The position numbers and the translations under genes were made by a program. From Acinetobacter nosocomialis NIPH 2119 (lineage in GTDB: Bacteria > Pseudomonadota > Gammaproteobacteria > Pseudomonadales > Moraxellaceae), in assembly GCF_000368085.1 (NCBI RefSeq), contig NZ_KB849239.1:323556-387555 (forward strand): a DNA stretch of 64,000 bases, in the 5' to 3' direction. The notes beneath the pieces were generated by a model that saw only the letters and a program-made list of their open reading frames with translations, did not search any database and was not told where the DNA came from. Positions 45,645 to 55,414 of this stretch are shown here, one piece after another. Within the stretch, counting starts at the first letter, position 1, and each line of letters begins with the position of its first letter.

Positions 45645-46331
45645 TTAAAATGCGCTTTCTAATGCCTTGCGTAAATAGACATCGAGCTCGTCCTGACGTA
45701 GAAGCCATTGAATATAATCTTTAGGCAGTTCAGCAATTGCCGTACCTTTATGCTTACCAAAATTAATCGTATGCGGAATACGGGCTTCTTCAGAAACTTG
45801 GTAAAGCTCTTCAATATCTTGAATATTTAAATGATAGATAATATGCATCAAAATATTGGCAGTTAAAATAATGTCAGCGTCGGCACGGTGAGCACCTTTC
45901 AGCATTTCTCGAGCTTTACCGCTACCTTGGGAAATCATATAAATGAGTGCAGAAATATTATGAGCTTCGGCATCTGGCCAAGCTTTACGTGCTAAAGCTA
46001 AAGTACAAATCGGTTTAATATGAGATACATCGACGCCACAGCGAGCAATTGCGGCAATATCATAATCAATATTATGGCCAATAATATAAGTTGTGCTATC
46101 AGGTAATTTAAAGGTTTTATAGTGAGGCTGATTTTCTAGGTCGGACTCTAAGATATGGTGAACAGCCATTGCAGCATAAGAGATCGGAGCTCCCACCTGA
46201 TAAAGCTGATCAAACAATTTGCTTTTATCTAAAGTGAGCTTACCTGCATTAAGTTCAATAGGGGCGTATGCAATTTCAATAGGCAAACCATTTAGTGTAT
46301 GAGTTTCTGTATCTAAAATAATGGCTTGCAT
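45645..46331 (-). CDS. DnaQ-type 3'-5' exonuclease (exodeoxyribonuclease X-like)
   Basis: A 228-residue DEDD-family nuclease. Exo I is IILDTETHTLNGLPIEIA, Exo II is YIIGHNIDYDIAAI, and Exo III is GAHRADADIILTANIL, where the His spaced before Asp marks the DEDDh type. A short C-terminal module (INFGKHKGTAIAELPKDYI, then QWLLRQ) matches the quorum-like DUF3820 tail seen in exonuclease X-like proteins. The start at MQAIILDTE is chosen from the Exo I motif position. It is likely a repair or proofreading-type nuclease. Confidence 0.88.
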   Translation of the reverse strand: MQAIILDTETHTLNGLPIEIAYAPIELNAGKLTLDKSKLFDQLYQVGAPISYAAMAVHHILESDLENQPHYKTFKLPDSTTYIIGHNIDYDIAAIARCGVDVSHIKPICTLALARKAWPDAEAHNISALIYMISQGSGKAREMLKGAHRADADIILTANILMHIIYHLNIQDIEELYQVSEEARIPHTINFGKHKGTAIAELPKDYIQWLLRQDELDVYLRKALESAF

Positions 46332-46579
46332 CTTTTGAACCTTTAAACAATTACAAGTAACCATCAATCTTAACAGTTGGCTATCTACTTTAAAACATAG
46401 AGTAAGGCTAGATGAGCTATCAAATGCAATTTATGTTGAAAAGTAGAAAATCTCGCTGTTCATTTTGATTAAATATCACTTGCGAAAAATGAAGATTAGG
46501 CGTAATTGTTTGTAAGACATTTAAAATGTTCATTAAAAACTAAAGCACAACAAAAATTGAATTTAAGGAAGATATACGA

Positions 46580-47809
46580 ATGAAAATGAAATTGTTCATG
46601 ACCAGTGTTCTTAGCACAAGTTTACTATTGACGGGATGTGGAGATGGAAGTAGCGATGACAGTCCAGCAACTACTGATCCATCAGGTACTCCAGCCAATA
46701 ATATTCAAAATCCAGTGGTTAAGGTCGATGCTTATACAAGTACTAACTTAGGAGCGGTTGCTGCTGAAAGTAGTATTTTAACTTATAAAATGTTAGGTCA
46801 AAGTGGACAAGAGGTGCAGGCAACAAGTCTAGTATTTACACCAACTACTCCACCACCAGCAGGCGGTTGGCCAATTGTGGTTTGGGCACATGGTACGACA
46901 GGGGTTGCAGATGCATGTGCACCGAGTAAATCGGCATTAACAGACAGTACTAAAGATTTAATTAGTAAACTTCTTGCAGCGGGTTATGTGGTGGTTGCAC
47001 CAGATTATGAGGGATTAGGTACACCAGGTATACATCCATTTTTAAATATTAAAAGTGAAGCTTATTCAATTACCGATGCAGTAGTAGCAACACGCAATTA
47101 TTTATTACAACGGAATTTATTAACTTCGAAAAAGTGGGTTACTGTAGGACATTCGCAAGGTGGGCATGCTGCATTGGGCGCTGCACAATATGCGAGCCGT
47201 GCGCAGCTAGACTATAAAGGTACAGTAGCGGTAGCACCAGCTTCAAATCTAGGATTTATTTTAATTGCAGGTGAACAGGCTGTTGCTAATGCAACTGTGG
47301 ATAAAAAGATTCCAATGTATGCGCAGCTTGATACATATACTGCTTTAGTGACAGCCGGCATTCGAAATACACAGCCAAGCTTTGATTATTCCCAAGTATT
47401 TACTTCACAAACAGCAAGTACTGCACAGCAGGCGGAAACAGTTTGTGCAGGGCCATTGGGGCAAGCCTTTGGTGCAGGTATGACTAAGTATGCTACAGAG
47501 CATAATGGAACACTGGATGGATATACGCGTACACAACCTAATTTTATGGCAGTACCTTTAGTTAAAACATTCTTAGATAAAGATTCTCAACCTTTACAGG
47601 CAAAAGTCACTACACCGATTATTATTTATCAGGGGCTAGCAGATACAACAGTTCCGAAAGTAGCTACTGATATTTTGATATCTAATGCCACTGTCGTCGG
47701 TACAAAGATTAATAGCTATGTAACGGGTAATTGGGACCATGAGGCGGCAATGAGCAGTAATGTAGATAACATTGTTGGAAATGTACAAAACTTGCTGGCA
47801 GCTCAATAA
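46580..47809 (+). CDS. Secreted lipase/esterase lipoprotein (alpha/beta hydrolase)
   Basis: A 409-residue protein with a lipoprotein signal peptide (MTSVLSTSLLLTGCGDG, lipid-modified Cys at residue 20). A Ser/Thr/Pro-rich linker precedes an alpha/beta-hydrolase core of the secretory lipase (LIP) family. The oxyanion region is WPIVVWAHGTTG, the nucleophile elbow VTVGHSQGGHAAL, the acid probably the Asp in YQGLADTTVP, and the His in GNWDHEAAM. It is monocistronic with its own terminator. It is probably outer-membrane-bound and acts on esters or lipids outside the cell. Confidence 0.88.
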   Translation: MKMKLFMTSVLSTSLLLTGCGDGSSDDSPATTDPSGTPANNIQNPVVKVDAYTSTNLGAVAAESSILTYKMLGQSGQEVQATSLVFTPTTPPPAGGWPIVVWAHGTTGVADACAPSKSALTDSTKDLISKLLAAGYVVVAPDYEGLGTPGIHPFLNIKSEAYSITDAVVATRNYLLQRNLLTSKKWVTVGHSQGGHAALGAAQYASRAQLDYKGTVAVAPASNLGFILIAGEQAVANATVDKKIPMYAQLDTYTALVTAGIRNTQPSFDYSQVFTSQTASTAQQAETVCAGPLGQAFGAGMTKYATEHNGTLDGYTRTQPNFMAVPLVKTFLDKDSQPLQAKVTTPIIIYQGLADTTVPKVATDILISNATVVGTKINSYVTGNWDHEAAMSSNVDNIVGNVQNLLAAQ

Positions 47810-47916
47810 GAGTATTTGATATTTAAGGTTTTTTTATTGCTATGAAAAGCTAAATTTAACTTTGGAAAATTATTAATTAAAAGCTTTTTAAGTGTTTATA
47901 AATTATTTTAGATTTG

Positions 47917-47951
47917 ATGGCTCATTTTTTATAAAAATTGAGCCATTTTTA
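47917..47951 (+). terminator. Terminator after the lipase gene
   Basis: ATGGCTCA (47917-47924) pairs with TGAGCCAT (47939-47946), with further A/T pairing inside, followed by TTTT. Confidence 0.8.
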
Positions 47952-48055
47952 TTTAAAACTGAGCTAACTTGATTCTGTTTAATTATAAAGTTCATGCTAC
48001 AATATGCCGCAATCTTAGCACGGCTTAAAAGCCCTAATTTATAGGACCCCCGCTA

Positions 48056-49309
48056 ATGTTTGCCAATATTTCCATTTCTGAATTTGATCCAGAATTAGCT
48101 CAAGCAATTGCTTCTGAAGGTGAGCGTCAAGAAGCACATATCGAGTTAATTGCATCTGAAAACTATTGCTCTCCTGCTGTGATGGAAGCGCAAGGATCAA
48201 AACTTACGAACAAATACGCAGAAGGTTATCCTGGCAAACGCTATTATGGCGGTTGCGAATATGTAGATGTTATTGAACAAATGGCGATTGACCGTGCTAA
48301 AGAACTTTTTGGTGCTGATTACGCAAACGTTCAACCACATGCTGGTTCACAAGCTAACTCTGCTGTGTATTTAGCACTTCTTAACCCAGGCGACACAGTT
48401 TTGGGTATGAGCTTGGCTCACGGTGGTCACTTGACTCACGGTGCAAAAGTTAGCTTCTCTGGTAAAACGTATAACGCTGTTCAGTATGGACTAAATGCTG
48501 AAACTGGCGAGATCGATTACGAAGAAGTTGAACGTTTAGCGTTAGAACACAAGCCACGTATGATCGTTGCTGGTTTCTCTGCTTATAGCCGTGTTGTAGA
48601 TTGGCAACGTTTCCGTGACATCGCGGACAAAGTTGGCGCTTACCTTTTTGTTGATATGGCTCACGTTGCTGGTCTTGTTGCTGCTGGTGTATATCCAAAC
48701 CCAGTTCAAATTGCTGACGTAACGACAACGACAACTCACAAAACACTTCGTGGTCCACGTTCTGGTTTAATCCTTGCGAAAGCGAATGAAGAAATCGAGA
48801 AAAAACTTCAATCAGCTGTATTCCCTGGTAACCAAGGTGGTCCATTAATGCATGCGATTGCTGCTAAAGCAATCTGCTTCAAAGAAGCAATGTCTGATGA
48901 CTTTAAAACTTACCAACAACAAGTTGTGAAAAATGCTCAAGCGATGGCTGAAGTATTCATCGCACGTGGTTATGATGTTGTTTCTGGTGGTACAGACAAC
49001 CACTTATTCTTGTTATCTTTAATCAAACAAGACGTAACTGGTAAAGATGCAGATGCTTGGTTAGGTGCTGCTCACATTACTGTGAACAAAAACTCAGTAC
49101 CAAATGACCCACGTTCTCCATTTGTGACTTCTGGTATCCGTATCGGTACTCCGGCAGTAACAACTCGTGGTTTTGGTGAAGCTGAAGTTCGTGAACTTGC
49201 TGGTTGGATCGCTGATGTGATTGACAGCAAAGGTGACGAAAAAGTTATTGCTGATGTAAAAGCAAAAGTTGAAGCTGTTTGTGCAAAATTCCCTGTATAT
49301 GCAAAATAA
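48056..49309 (+). CDS. glyA: Serine hydroxymethyltransferase
   Basis: A 417-residue PLP enzyme that converts serine and tetrahydrofolate into glycine and 5,10-methylene-THF, which supplies Met[40 protein letters not shown] and the PLP-Lys in [17 protein letters not shown] are visible. Codon use is strongly biased toward that of highly expressed genes. A terminator follows directly. It links one-carbon metabolism with the ahcY-metF cluster elsewhere in the window. Confidence 0.97.
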   Translation: MFANISISEFDPELAQAIASEGERQEAHIELIASENYCSPAVMEAQGSKLTNKYAEGYPGKRYYGGCEYVDVIEQMAIDRAKELFGADYANVQPHAGSQANSAVYLALLNPGDTVLGMSLAHGGHLTHGAKVSFSGKTYNAVQYGLNAETGEIDYEEVERLALEHKPRMIVAGFSAYSRVVDWQRFRDIADKVGAYLFVDMAHVAGLVAAGVYPNPVQIADVTTTTTHKTLRGPRSGLILAKANEEIEKKLQSAVFPGNQGGPLMHAIAAKAICFKEAMSDDFKTYQQQVVKNAQAMAEVFIARGYDVVSGGTDNHLFLLSLIKQDVTGKDADAWLGAAHITVNKNSVPNDPRSPFVTSGIRIGTPAVTTRGFGEAEVRELAGWIADVIDSKGDEKVIADVKAKVEAVCAKFPVYAK

Positions 49310-49320
49310 TTTGTGTATAT

Positions 49321-49348
49321 AAAAAAAGCGCCGTAAGGCGCTTTTTTT
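49321..49348. terminator. Bidirectional terminator between glyA and adeH
   Basis: AAAAAAAGCGCC (49321-49332) pairs with GGCGCTTTTTTT (49337-49348). The tracts on both sides allow it to end both convergent genes. Confidence 0.93.
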
Positions 49349-49349
49349 A

Positions 49350-50801
49350 TTAACTACTCCAACCGCCCCCTAAAGCACGGATTAAATTGATGCTTGCAAT
49401 GATTTGGCTACCTTTCAGCTGAGCTGCTAATTGTTCTTGTTGCAAAATAGTACGGTCAGAATCAATGACATCAAGATAGCTAATCGCACCTTCTCGATAA
49501 CGTAAATGAGAAAGTTGATTGGCATGACGAGAAGAGGAGAGTGCTTGGTTTTGAGCTTGAATTTGCTGATCGAGAATTCTTTGATCAGATAAACCATTTT
49601 CAACTTCGCGAAATGCGTTTAGTACAGTTTGCCGATAATTCGCAACGCTTTCTTCATAAGCTGCTCGTGCTTGAGCAACGCCTGCTTTACGTTGTCCACC
49701 ATCAAATAAAGGTAACGACAAAATAGTACCAGCGATAGGTCCTAGTAAAAAAGTCCGACTCGACCATTTACCCAACTCGCTTAAATTTGAAGATTCATAA
49801 CCTAAAGCTCCTGTAAGACTGAGTTTTGGGAAAAATGCTGCACGAGCAATTCCAATACGTGCATTATCTGCTGCCATTGCACGCTCTGCAGCCGCAATGT
49901 CGGGTCTTCTTTCAAGTAAAGTTGATGGCAAACCAGTAGGGAGACGGATACTATTTGCAGTTAAAGGTTGAACTGGCAAGTTAAAGTCCGCTGGTGGTTT
50001 TCCTAATAAGACTGCAAGCGCATGTTCTGCACTGGCTCTGTTACGAGCAATATTTAGGGCAGTGGTTTGTGCGGTAGCAAGTTCGGTTTGTGCACGAGAA
50101 ACATCTAATTCACTGACCAGTCCGTTTTTAAAACGAAGCTGCATTAAATCTCGTGTTTCACCTAGTAATTTGATTGTTCGGTTATAAATTGCTTGCTCGG
50201 TATCAAGTTGACGTATCAGAAAATAGCCTTGAGCAACATCTGCTTGTAGAGCTAAAAGTGCCGACTGATATAAAGCCTCTTGTTGCTGTAGATCTGCTGT
50301 TGCTGCATTGACACTACTTGCTACACGACCAAATAAATCGAGCTCATATGAAACATTGGCTTGAGCGCGCCATAAGGTGTGAGCCGAAGTATGTGCATTG
50401 TCATCTAAACCGAGTGAAGCCGGAGACGGCTTTTGGCGGGTTGGCCCAAATCCGGCATCAATACTTGGTAAGCGCTCAGCTTGAGCTGCCGAACGTAGTG
50501 CACGTGAAGCCTGAATATTGGCTGCCACCGCTTTAAGGTTCTGATTGCCTGCGATAGCTTGCTGTTCAAGTTCATTCAGTTGAGCATCATTGTAAATGCG
50601 CCACCATTCACCACGAGTTTGTTGATCGGCAGGTTGGGCAATCTTCCAGTTATTATCTTCAATTTTTGGATCAGATTCTTTGAATTTGACTGGCACTATA
50701 ACTTTTGCAGGTTGATATTCTGGGGCTAATGAGCAGCCTGCAAGGAGCAGGCTTCCCATGAGTGAGGACAACAACCAGTTTTGTTTTGATGTAATCACCA
50801 A
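49350..50801 (-). CDS. adeH: RND efflux outer-membrane factor AdeH
   Basis: A 483-residue TolC/OprM-type outer-membrane channel of the AdeFGH multidrug pump. The signal peptide with lipobox is LSSLMGSLLLAGCSLAPEYQ. Two outer-membrane efflux protein repeats follow; ADLQQQEALYQSALLALQAD and LPSTLLERRPDIAAAERAM are typical. It is the last gene of the operon, 9 bp after adeG. The frame is intact. Confidence 0.93.
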   Translation of the reverse strand: MVITSKQNWLLSSLMGSLLLAGCSLAPEYQPAKVIVPVKFKESDPKIEDNNWKIAQPADQQTRGEWWRIYNDAQLNELEQQAIAGNQNLKAVAANIQASRALRSAAQAERLPSIDAGFGPTRQKPSPASLGLDDNAHTSAHTLWRAQANVSYELDLFGRVASSVNAATADLQQQEALYQSALLALQADVAQGYFLIRQLDTEQAIYNRTIKLLGETRDLMQLRFKNGLVSELDVSRAQTELATAQTTALNIARNRASAEHALAVLLGKPPADFNLPVQPLTANSIRLPTGLPSTLLERRPDIAAAERAMAADNARIGIARAAFFPKLSLTGALGYESSNLSELGKWSSRTFLLGPIAGTILSLPLFDGGQRKAGVAQARAAYEESVANYRQTVLNAFREVENGLSDQRILDQQIQAQNQALSSSRHANQLSHLRYREGAISYLDVIDSDRTILQQEQLAAQLKGSQIIASINLIRALGGGWSS

Positions 50802-50810
50802 ATGCCCTCC

Positions 50811-53800
50811 TTAATGATCGTGTGGGCTAGCTAACGGCGCTTCATGAACTGCCGCAGAATGTAGTTTATGTTTGCTGTTGAGGGTACGAATCAGAACGTA
50901 AAAGGCCGGGGTGAGGAATAAACCAAAGAATGTTACACCGATCATGCCGAAGAATACGGCAACACCCATCGCATGTCGCATTTCAGAACCTGCGCCAGTT
51001 GAAGTCACCAGTGGTACGACACCCATAATAAATGCAATAGAGGTCATTAAAATTGGGCGTAAACGTAGACGACTTGCTTCAACGGCTGCTTTAAAGGCAG
51101 TCGCGCCTTGCATTTCAAGTTCCCGCGCAAATTCGACAATCAAAATGGCATTTTTACAGGCTAGCCCGACCAGTACCATTAGACCGATTTGGGTAAAGAT
51201 GTTGTTATCTCCAGCAGTCAGCCAGACACCTGTCAGAGCCGCTAAGATTCCCATCGGTACAATTAAGATAACTGCTAATGGTAGGGTTAAGCTTTCATAC
51301 TGAGCAGCTAAAACCAAGAACACGAGTAATACGCTAATTGGGAATACCCAAAGTCCTGCATTACCGGCCAAGATTTTTTGATAAGTTAAATCTGTCCATT
51401 CAAACTTGATACCACGCGGCAGAGTTTGTGCAGCAATACGTTCAACCGCAGCTTCAGCTTGGCTAGATGAATAGCCCGGTGCAGGTCCGCCGTTAATATC
51501 TGCTGATGTGTAACCGTTATAACGAACGACCATTTCAGGACCATAGGTTTGAGTGACATTTACCAATGAAGATAATGGCACCATTTGGCCGGCACTATTA
51601 CGGGTTTTAAGTTGCAAAATATCTTCAGGGTTAGCACGGAAAGGCGCATCAGCTTGTGCACGAACCTGATAAACACGTCCAAAGCGGTTAAAGTCGTTAA
51701 CGTACTGAGAACCCAAATAAATCTGCATAGTGTTGAAAACATCTGTCACAGCAACGCCTTGCTGTTTAGCTTTTACACGGTCCAGATCTACGTTGAGTTG
51801 AGGTACGTTAATTTGATAACTTGAGAACATTGGGTCAAGTTCGGGGGCTGATTGTGCTGCTTTCATAAAGTTTTGTGCAGCATCATTCAAGGCTGAATAG
51901 CCTAAGGCACCTCGGTCTTCAAGTTGCAGTTTAAAGCCACCCATAGTACCTAAGCCCATCACTGGTGGTGGTGGGAAAACCGCGATATAGGCATCTTGAA
52001 TAGCTGAATATTTCTGGTTGAGTGCACCTGCAATAGCATTTGCAGATAAGTCTTTAGCCTTACGTTCATCAAATGGTTTTAAGGTCACAAAGACAATACC
52101 GGCACTCGAGCTATTAGTGAAACCGTTAATTGATAGGCCGGGAAAGGCAACCGCACTTTCCACGCCAGGTTGTTTAAGTGCAGTATCACTCATTTTACGA
52201 ATGACTGCTTCGGTACGATCTAATGATGCGCCGTTTGGTAGCTGCGCAAAGCTAATCAAATATTGTTTGTCCTGCGCAGGAACGAAACCACCTGGAACAA
52301 TATAGGAAATACCAACGGTTAAACCTAGAAGTGCTGCATAGACACCCATTGCCGAAGCTTTATGGGAAATAACACGGCTGACACCTTGACTATAACGGTC
52401 TGAAGCACGTGAAAACACACGGTTAAACAGTGCAAAGAAACGTCCAAATACACGATTCATAATACGTGTTAAGGCATCAGGTTTAGCATCATGTCCTTTA
52501 AGTAACATTGCTGCCAGAGCTGGAGAGAGGGTAAGTGAGTTAAATGCCGAAATGACTGTTGAAATGGCAATGGTCATGGCAAATTGTTTATAGAATTGTC
52601 CAGTTAAGCCTGTCATAAAGGCAAGTGGAACGAACACGGCTACAAGTGTTAATGCAATCGCAATAATCGGTCCGCTCACTTCTCGCATGGCACGGTAAGT
52701 CGCTTCCCTTGGATTTAAGCCAGCTTCAATATTCCTCTCGACGTTTTCGACGACCACAATTGCGTCATCGACCACAATACCAATAGCAAGTACCATCCCG
52801 AACAGTGAAAGTGCATTGATGGAGTAACCAAAAGCGAGCATGAGCGCGAATGTACCAATAATTGAAACCGGTACAGCAAGCAATGGAATAATTGAGGCAC
52901 GCCATGTTTGTAAGAATAAAATAACGACAACAACAACCAGTGCAATTGCTTCAAGCAAGGTATGAACGACCGCTTTAATACTGGCCCGTACGAATTGAGT
53001 CGGGTCATAAACAATGTCGTATTTAATTGAAGATGGGAAATCTTTTGAAAGTTCCTTCATCGTGCTACGTACTTGATCCGAAACTTGTAAAGCATTCGCA
53101 CCCGGAGCTTGGAAAATTGGAATCGCGACTGCTTGTTTATTATCAAGTAATGAACGTAGGCCGTATTGTGAAGCTGCAAGTTCAACACGAGCAACATCAC
53201 CCAATCGGGTAACTGCGCCATCTGGTGCAGTTTTTAAAATAATATCTGCAAATTCTTGCTCAGTGGTTAAACGACCTTGAGCATTGACTGAAAGTTGTAA
53301 AGGTGAATTACTTGGCGAAGCACCAATTGTACCTGCTGCAACCTGAATGTTTTGTTCACGAATGGCATTCACAATTTCAGTTGCTGTGAGATTTCGCTGT
53401 GCTACTTTTTGTGGGTCGAGCCACACGCGCATCGCGTAGTCACCAGAACCAAATAATCCGACTTCACCAACCCCTTGTAAACGCGCTAAACGGTCTTTCA
53501 CGTTGAGTACCGCATAGTTACGTAAGTAGGTCATGTCATAGCGATTATCTGGGGAGGTCAGATGCACTACCATGGTTAAAGTAGGTGAGCTTTTTAAAGT
53601 CGTGACACCTAAGCGCTGTACATCTTCAGGTAAACGGGGCATGGCCTGAGACACACGGTTTTGAACCAGTTGTTGTGCTTTGTCTGGGTCGATACCGAGC
53701 TTAAAGTTCACCGTAATGGTTAAATTGCCGTCGCTGTTTGCTTGAGATTGCATATACAGCATGTCTTCGACACCGTTGATTGATTCTTCGAGCGGAGAAG

Positions 53801-53990
53801 CAACTGTTTCAGCGATCACTTTTGGGTTTGCACCCGGATATTGAGCACGTACCACCACAGATGGTGGAACAACCTCGGGATATTCAGAAATCGGTAACTG
53901 AAATACCGAAAGGAGACCGGCGAGTAAAATCAAGACTGATAACACACCAGCAAAGATCGGCCGATCAATAAAAAATTTAGAAATATTCAT
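50811..53990 (-). CDS. adeG: RND efflux inner-membrane transporter AdeG
   Basis: A 1059-residue HAE1-family RND proton antiporter with 12 spans. The N terminus MNISKFFIDRPIFAGVLSVL distinguishes it from AdeJ and AdeB. The proton-relay helix 4 is FGMVLAIGIVVDDAIVVVEN, with the two Asp, and the helix-10 Lys lies in LVGLACKNAILIVEFA. The periplasmic pore and docking domains are complete. It is the pump of AdeFGH, which I recall as exporting chloramphenicol, fluoroquinolones and trimethoprim among others when overexpressed. It starts 6 bp after adeF. Confidence 0.95.
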   Translation of the reverse strand: MNISKFFIDRPIFAGVLSVLILLAGLLSVFQLPISEYPEVVPPSVVVRAQYPGANPKVIAETVASPLEESINGVEDMLYMQSQANSDGNLTITVNFKLGIDPDKAQQLVQNRVSQAMPRLPEDVQRLGVTTLKSSPTLTMVVHLTSPDNRYDMTYLRNYAVLNVKDRLARLQGVGEVGLFGSGDYAMRVWLDPQKVAQRNLTATEIVNAIREQNIQVAAGTIGASPSNSPLQLSVNAQGRLTTEQEFADIILKTAPDGAVTRLGDVARVELAASQYGLRSLLDNKQAVAIPIFQAPGANALQVSDQVRSTMKELSKDFPSSIKYDIVYDPTQFVRASIKAVVHTLLEAIALVVVVVILFLQTWRASIIPLLAVPVSIIGTFALMLAFGYSINALSLFGMVLAIGIVVDDAIVVVENVERNIEAGLNPREATYRAMREVSGPIIAIALTLVAVFVPLAFMTGLTGQFYKQFAMTIAISTVISAFNSLTLSPALAAMLLKGHDAKPDALTRIMNRVFGRFFALFNRVFSRASDRYSQGVSRVISHKASAMGVYAALLGLTVGISYIVPGGFVPAQDKQYLISFAQLPNGASLDRTEAVIRKMSDTALKQPGVESAVAFPGLSINGFTNSSSAGIVFVTLKPFDERKAKDLSANAIAGALNQKYSAIQDAYIAVFPPPPVMGLGTMGGFKLQLEDRGALGYSALNDAAQNFMKAAQSAPELDPMFSSYQINVPQLNVDLDRVKAKQQGVAVTDVFNTMQIYLGSQYVNDFNRFGRVYQVRAQADAPFRANPEDILQLKTRNSAGQMVPLSSLVNVTQTYGPEMVVRYNGYTSADINGGPAPGYSSSQAEAAVERIAAQTLPRGIKFEWTDLTYQKILAGNAGLWVFPISVLLVFLVLAAQYESLTLPLAVILIVPMGILAALTGVWLTAGDNNIFTQIGLMVLVGLACKNAILIVEFARELEMQGATAFKAAVEASRLRLRPILMTSIAFIMGVVPLVTSTGAGSEMRHAMGVAVFFGMIGVTFFGLFLTPAFYVLIRTLNSKHKLHSAAVHEAPLASPHDH

Positions 53991-53996
53991 ATGTGA

Positions 53997-55217
53997 TTAA
54001 CCTTTTGCCGGAGTTGATGTTTTATCTGTTGGCTGAGGTTGAGAAGAAGTAGCGTTAGCAGTGATTTGTGCATTTGGCATAGGCACGAGATGCGGTGTAA
54101 TAGGGTCACCCGGACGAATCCGCTGTAAACCATTCACTACAATACGGTCACCCGCTTGTAATCCGCTATTTACGATTTGCAAGCCATCTTGTTGTGTGCC
54201 GAGTTTTACTTCGCGGTAAGCAGTTTGATTTTTCGCATCAACGACTACAACAAAGCGTTTATCTTGGTCGACACCAACCGCGGTTGGACTAATCAAAATC
54301 GCTGGGCGAGGTTGGCCTCCCCCTAAACGGATTCGTGCATATAGACCCGGTAATAAAACACCGTTTGGATTGTCAAAAGTTGCGCGAACACGAATCGTAC
54401 CTGAGGTTGTATTCAGGTTATTGTCGATTGAGTTGATCGTACCTTCGCGAGTAAAGCCTGTTTCATTGGCAAGTCCCATATAGACAGGAACTTGTGCTGA
54501 GTTACGCTGATTACTGATGTACTTGAGGTAAGTTTGTTCATCCACATCGAAAGATGCATAAAGACGGGATACAGACACTAAACTTGTTAAGACCTGTGCA
54601 CCGTTACCTGCAGAGACGACATTGCCCACGGTCACTTCAGCTCGTGAAATCCGGCCGCTGACTGGTGCAGTAATACGGGTATATTCTAGATTTAAGCGGG
54701 CAGATTGAACTGCAGCTCTCGCGGCTTGTAGGTTGGCATTGGCTGAGCGTGCATCATTTTCTGCCAAATCTAACTCTTGGCGAGAAACAGCATTACTCTG
54801 AATGAGACGTTGAATACGTGAAAGATTGCTTGCGGTATATGTTACCTGTGCTTCAGCTGAAGCAAGCTGGGCTTTTGCACGATTCAGTTCTGCTTCAAAA
54901 GGACGTGGGTCAATGGTAAATAGTAAATCGCCTTTTCTAACAAGACTGCCATCTTTGAAATGTACGGCAATAAGTTTTCCTGAAACTTGAGGTCGAATAT
55001 CAACTTGATCAATTGCTTCTAAACGACCGGAATATTCTTGCCAATCGGTAATGGTTTTGCTTACTACAGGGGCTACATCAACAGTAGCAGCTTGTTGGGC
55101 ACTGGTCGGTGCAGCTTTTGCATCGGCATTTTCATGTAAAAACATAAAACTGCCCCCTGTAGCCAAAATGGCGACAAAGATGGCAGACAGTGCAAACTGT
55201 TTGCGGGAAAATGACAT
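53997..55217 (-). CDS. adeF: RND efflux membrane-fusion protein AdeF
   Basis: A 406-residue periplasmic adaptor of the AdeFGH pump. An N-terminal membrane or signal segment (FALSAIFVAILATGGSFMFL) is followed by the biotinyl-lipoyl-like domain (VDIRPQVSGKLIAVHFKDGS), a coiled-coil hairpin (about residues 95-165), and the beta-barrel and membrane-proximal domains. The tail is Gln/Thr/Pro-rich. It is the first gene of the operon, transcribed divergently from adeL, whose product represses or activates it. Confidence 0.94.
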   Translation of the reverse strand: MSFSRKQFALSAIFVAILATGGSFMFLHENADAKAAPTSAQQAATVDVAPVVSKTITDWQEYSGRLEAIDQVDIRPQVSGKLIAVHFKDGSLVRKGDLLFTIDPRPFEAELNRAKAQLASAEAQVTYTASNLSRIQRLIQSNAVSRQELDLAENDARSANANLQAARAAVQSARLNLEYTRITAPVSGRISRAEVTVGNVVSAGNGAQVLTSLVSVSRLYASFDVDEQTYLKYISNQRNSAQVPVYMGLANETGFTREGTINSIDNNLNTTSGTIRVRATFDNPNGVLLPGLYARIRLGGGQPRPAILISPTAVGVDQDKRFVVVVDAKNQTAYREVKLGTQQDGLQIVNSGLQAGDRIVVNGLQRIRPGDPITPHLVPMPNAQITANATSSQPQPTDKTSTPAKG

Positions 55218-55323
55218 GAGGTGCTCCTAGTTATTTGGATACCTGTTTTCAGACTTTTAGTTATGGTCCGTATGGGAGAAACAGGGTTTATGGAATGGAC
55301 GGAGCATAAAAGTTTGTCAATCA

Positions 55324-55344
55324 CGAATAAATATATTAAATTCG
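55324..55344. promoter_or_regulatory. Candidate AdeL operator between adeF and adeL
   Basis: CGAAT (55324-55328) and ATTCG (55340-55344) form an inverted repeat with 11 bases between. A further ATTCG follows at 55353-55357. The site is roughly central in the 197-bp divergent region, as expected for a LysR T-N11-A type target. Confidence 0.5.
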
Positions 55345-55414
55345 ATAACACTATTCGTATTTTTATAACAATTGATGTATTTGAATAAAGAAATGCATTA
55401 ATAGGAGTGTGCGT

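Noticed and set aside
48450..48845. Antisense frames inside glyA
   Set aside because: They are shadows of the strong codon bias in glyA and give Gln/His-rich nonsense proteins.
50811..55217. Calling the RND operon AdeIJK or AdeABC
   Set aside because: The pump begins MNISKFFIDRPIFAG and a LysR gene is divergent, which fits AdeFGH/AdeL. AdeJ begins differently and has no linked LysR gene, and AdeABC is linked to a two-component system.
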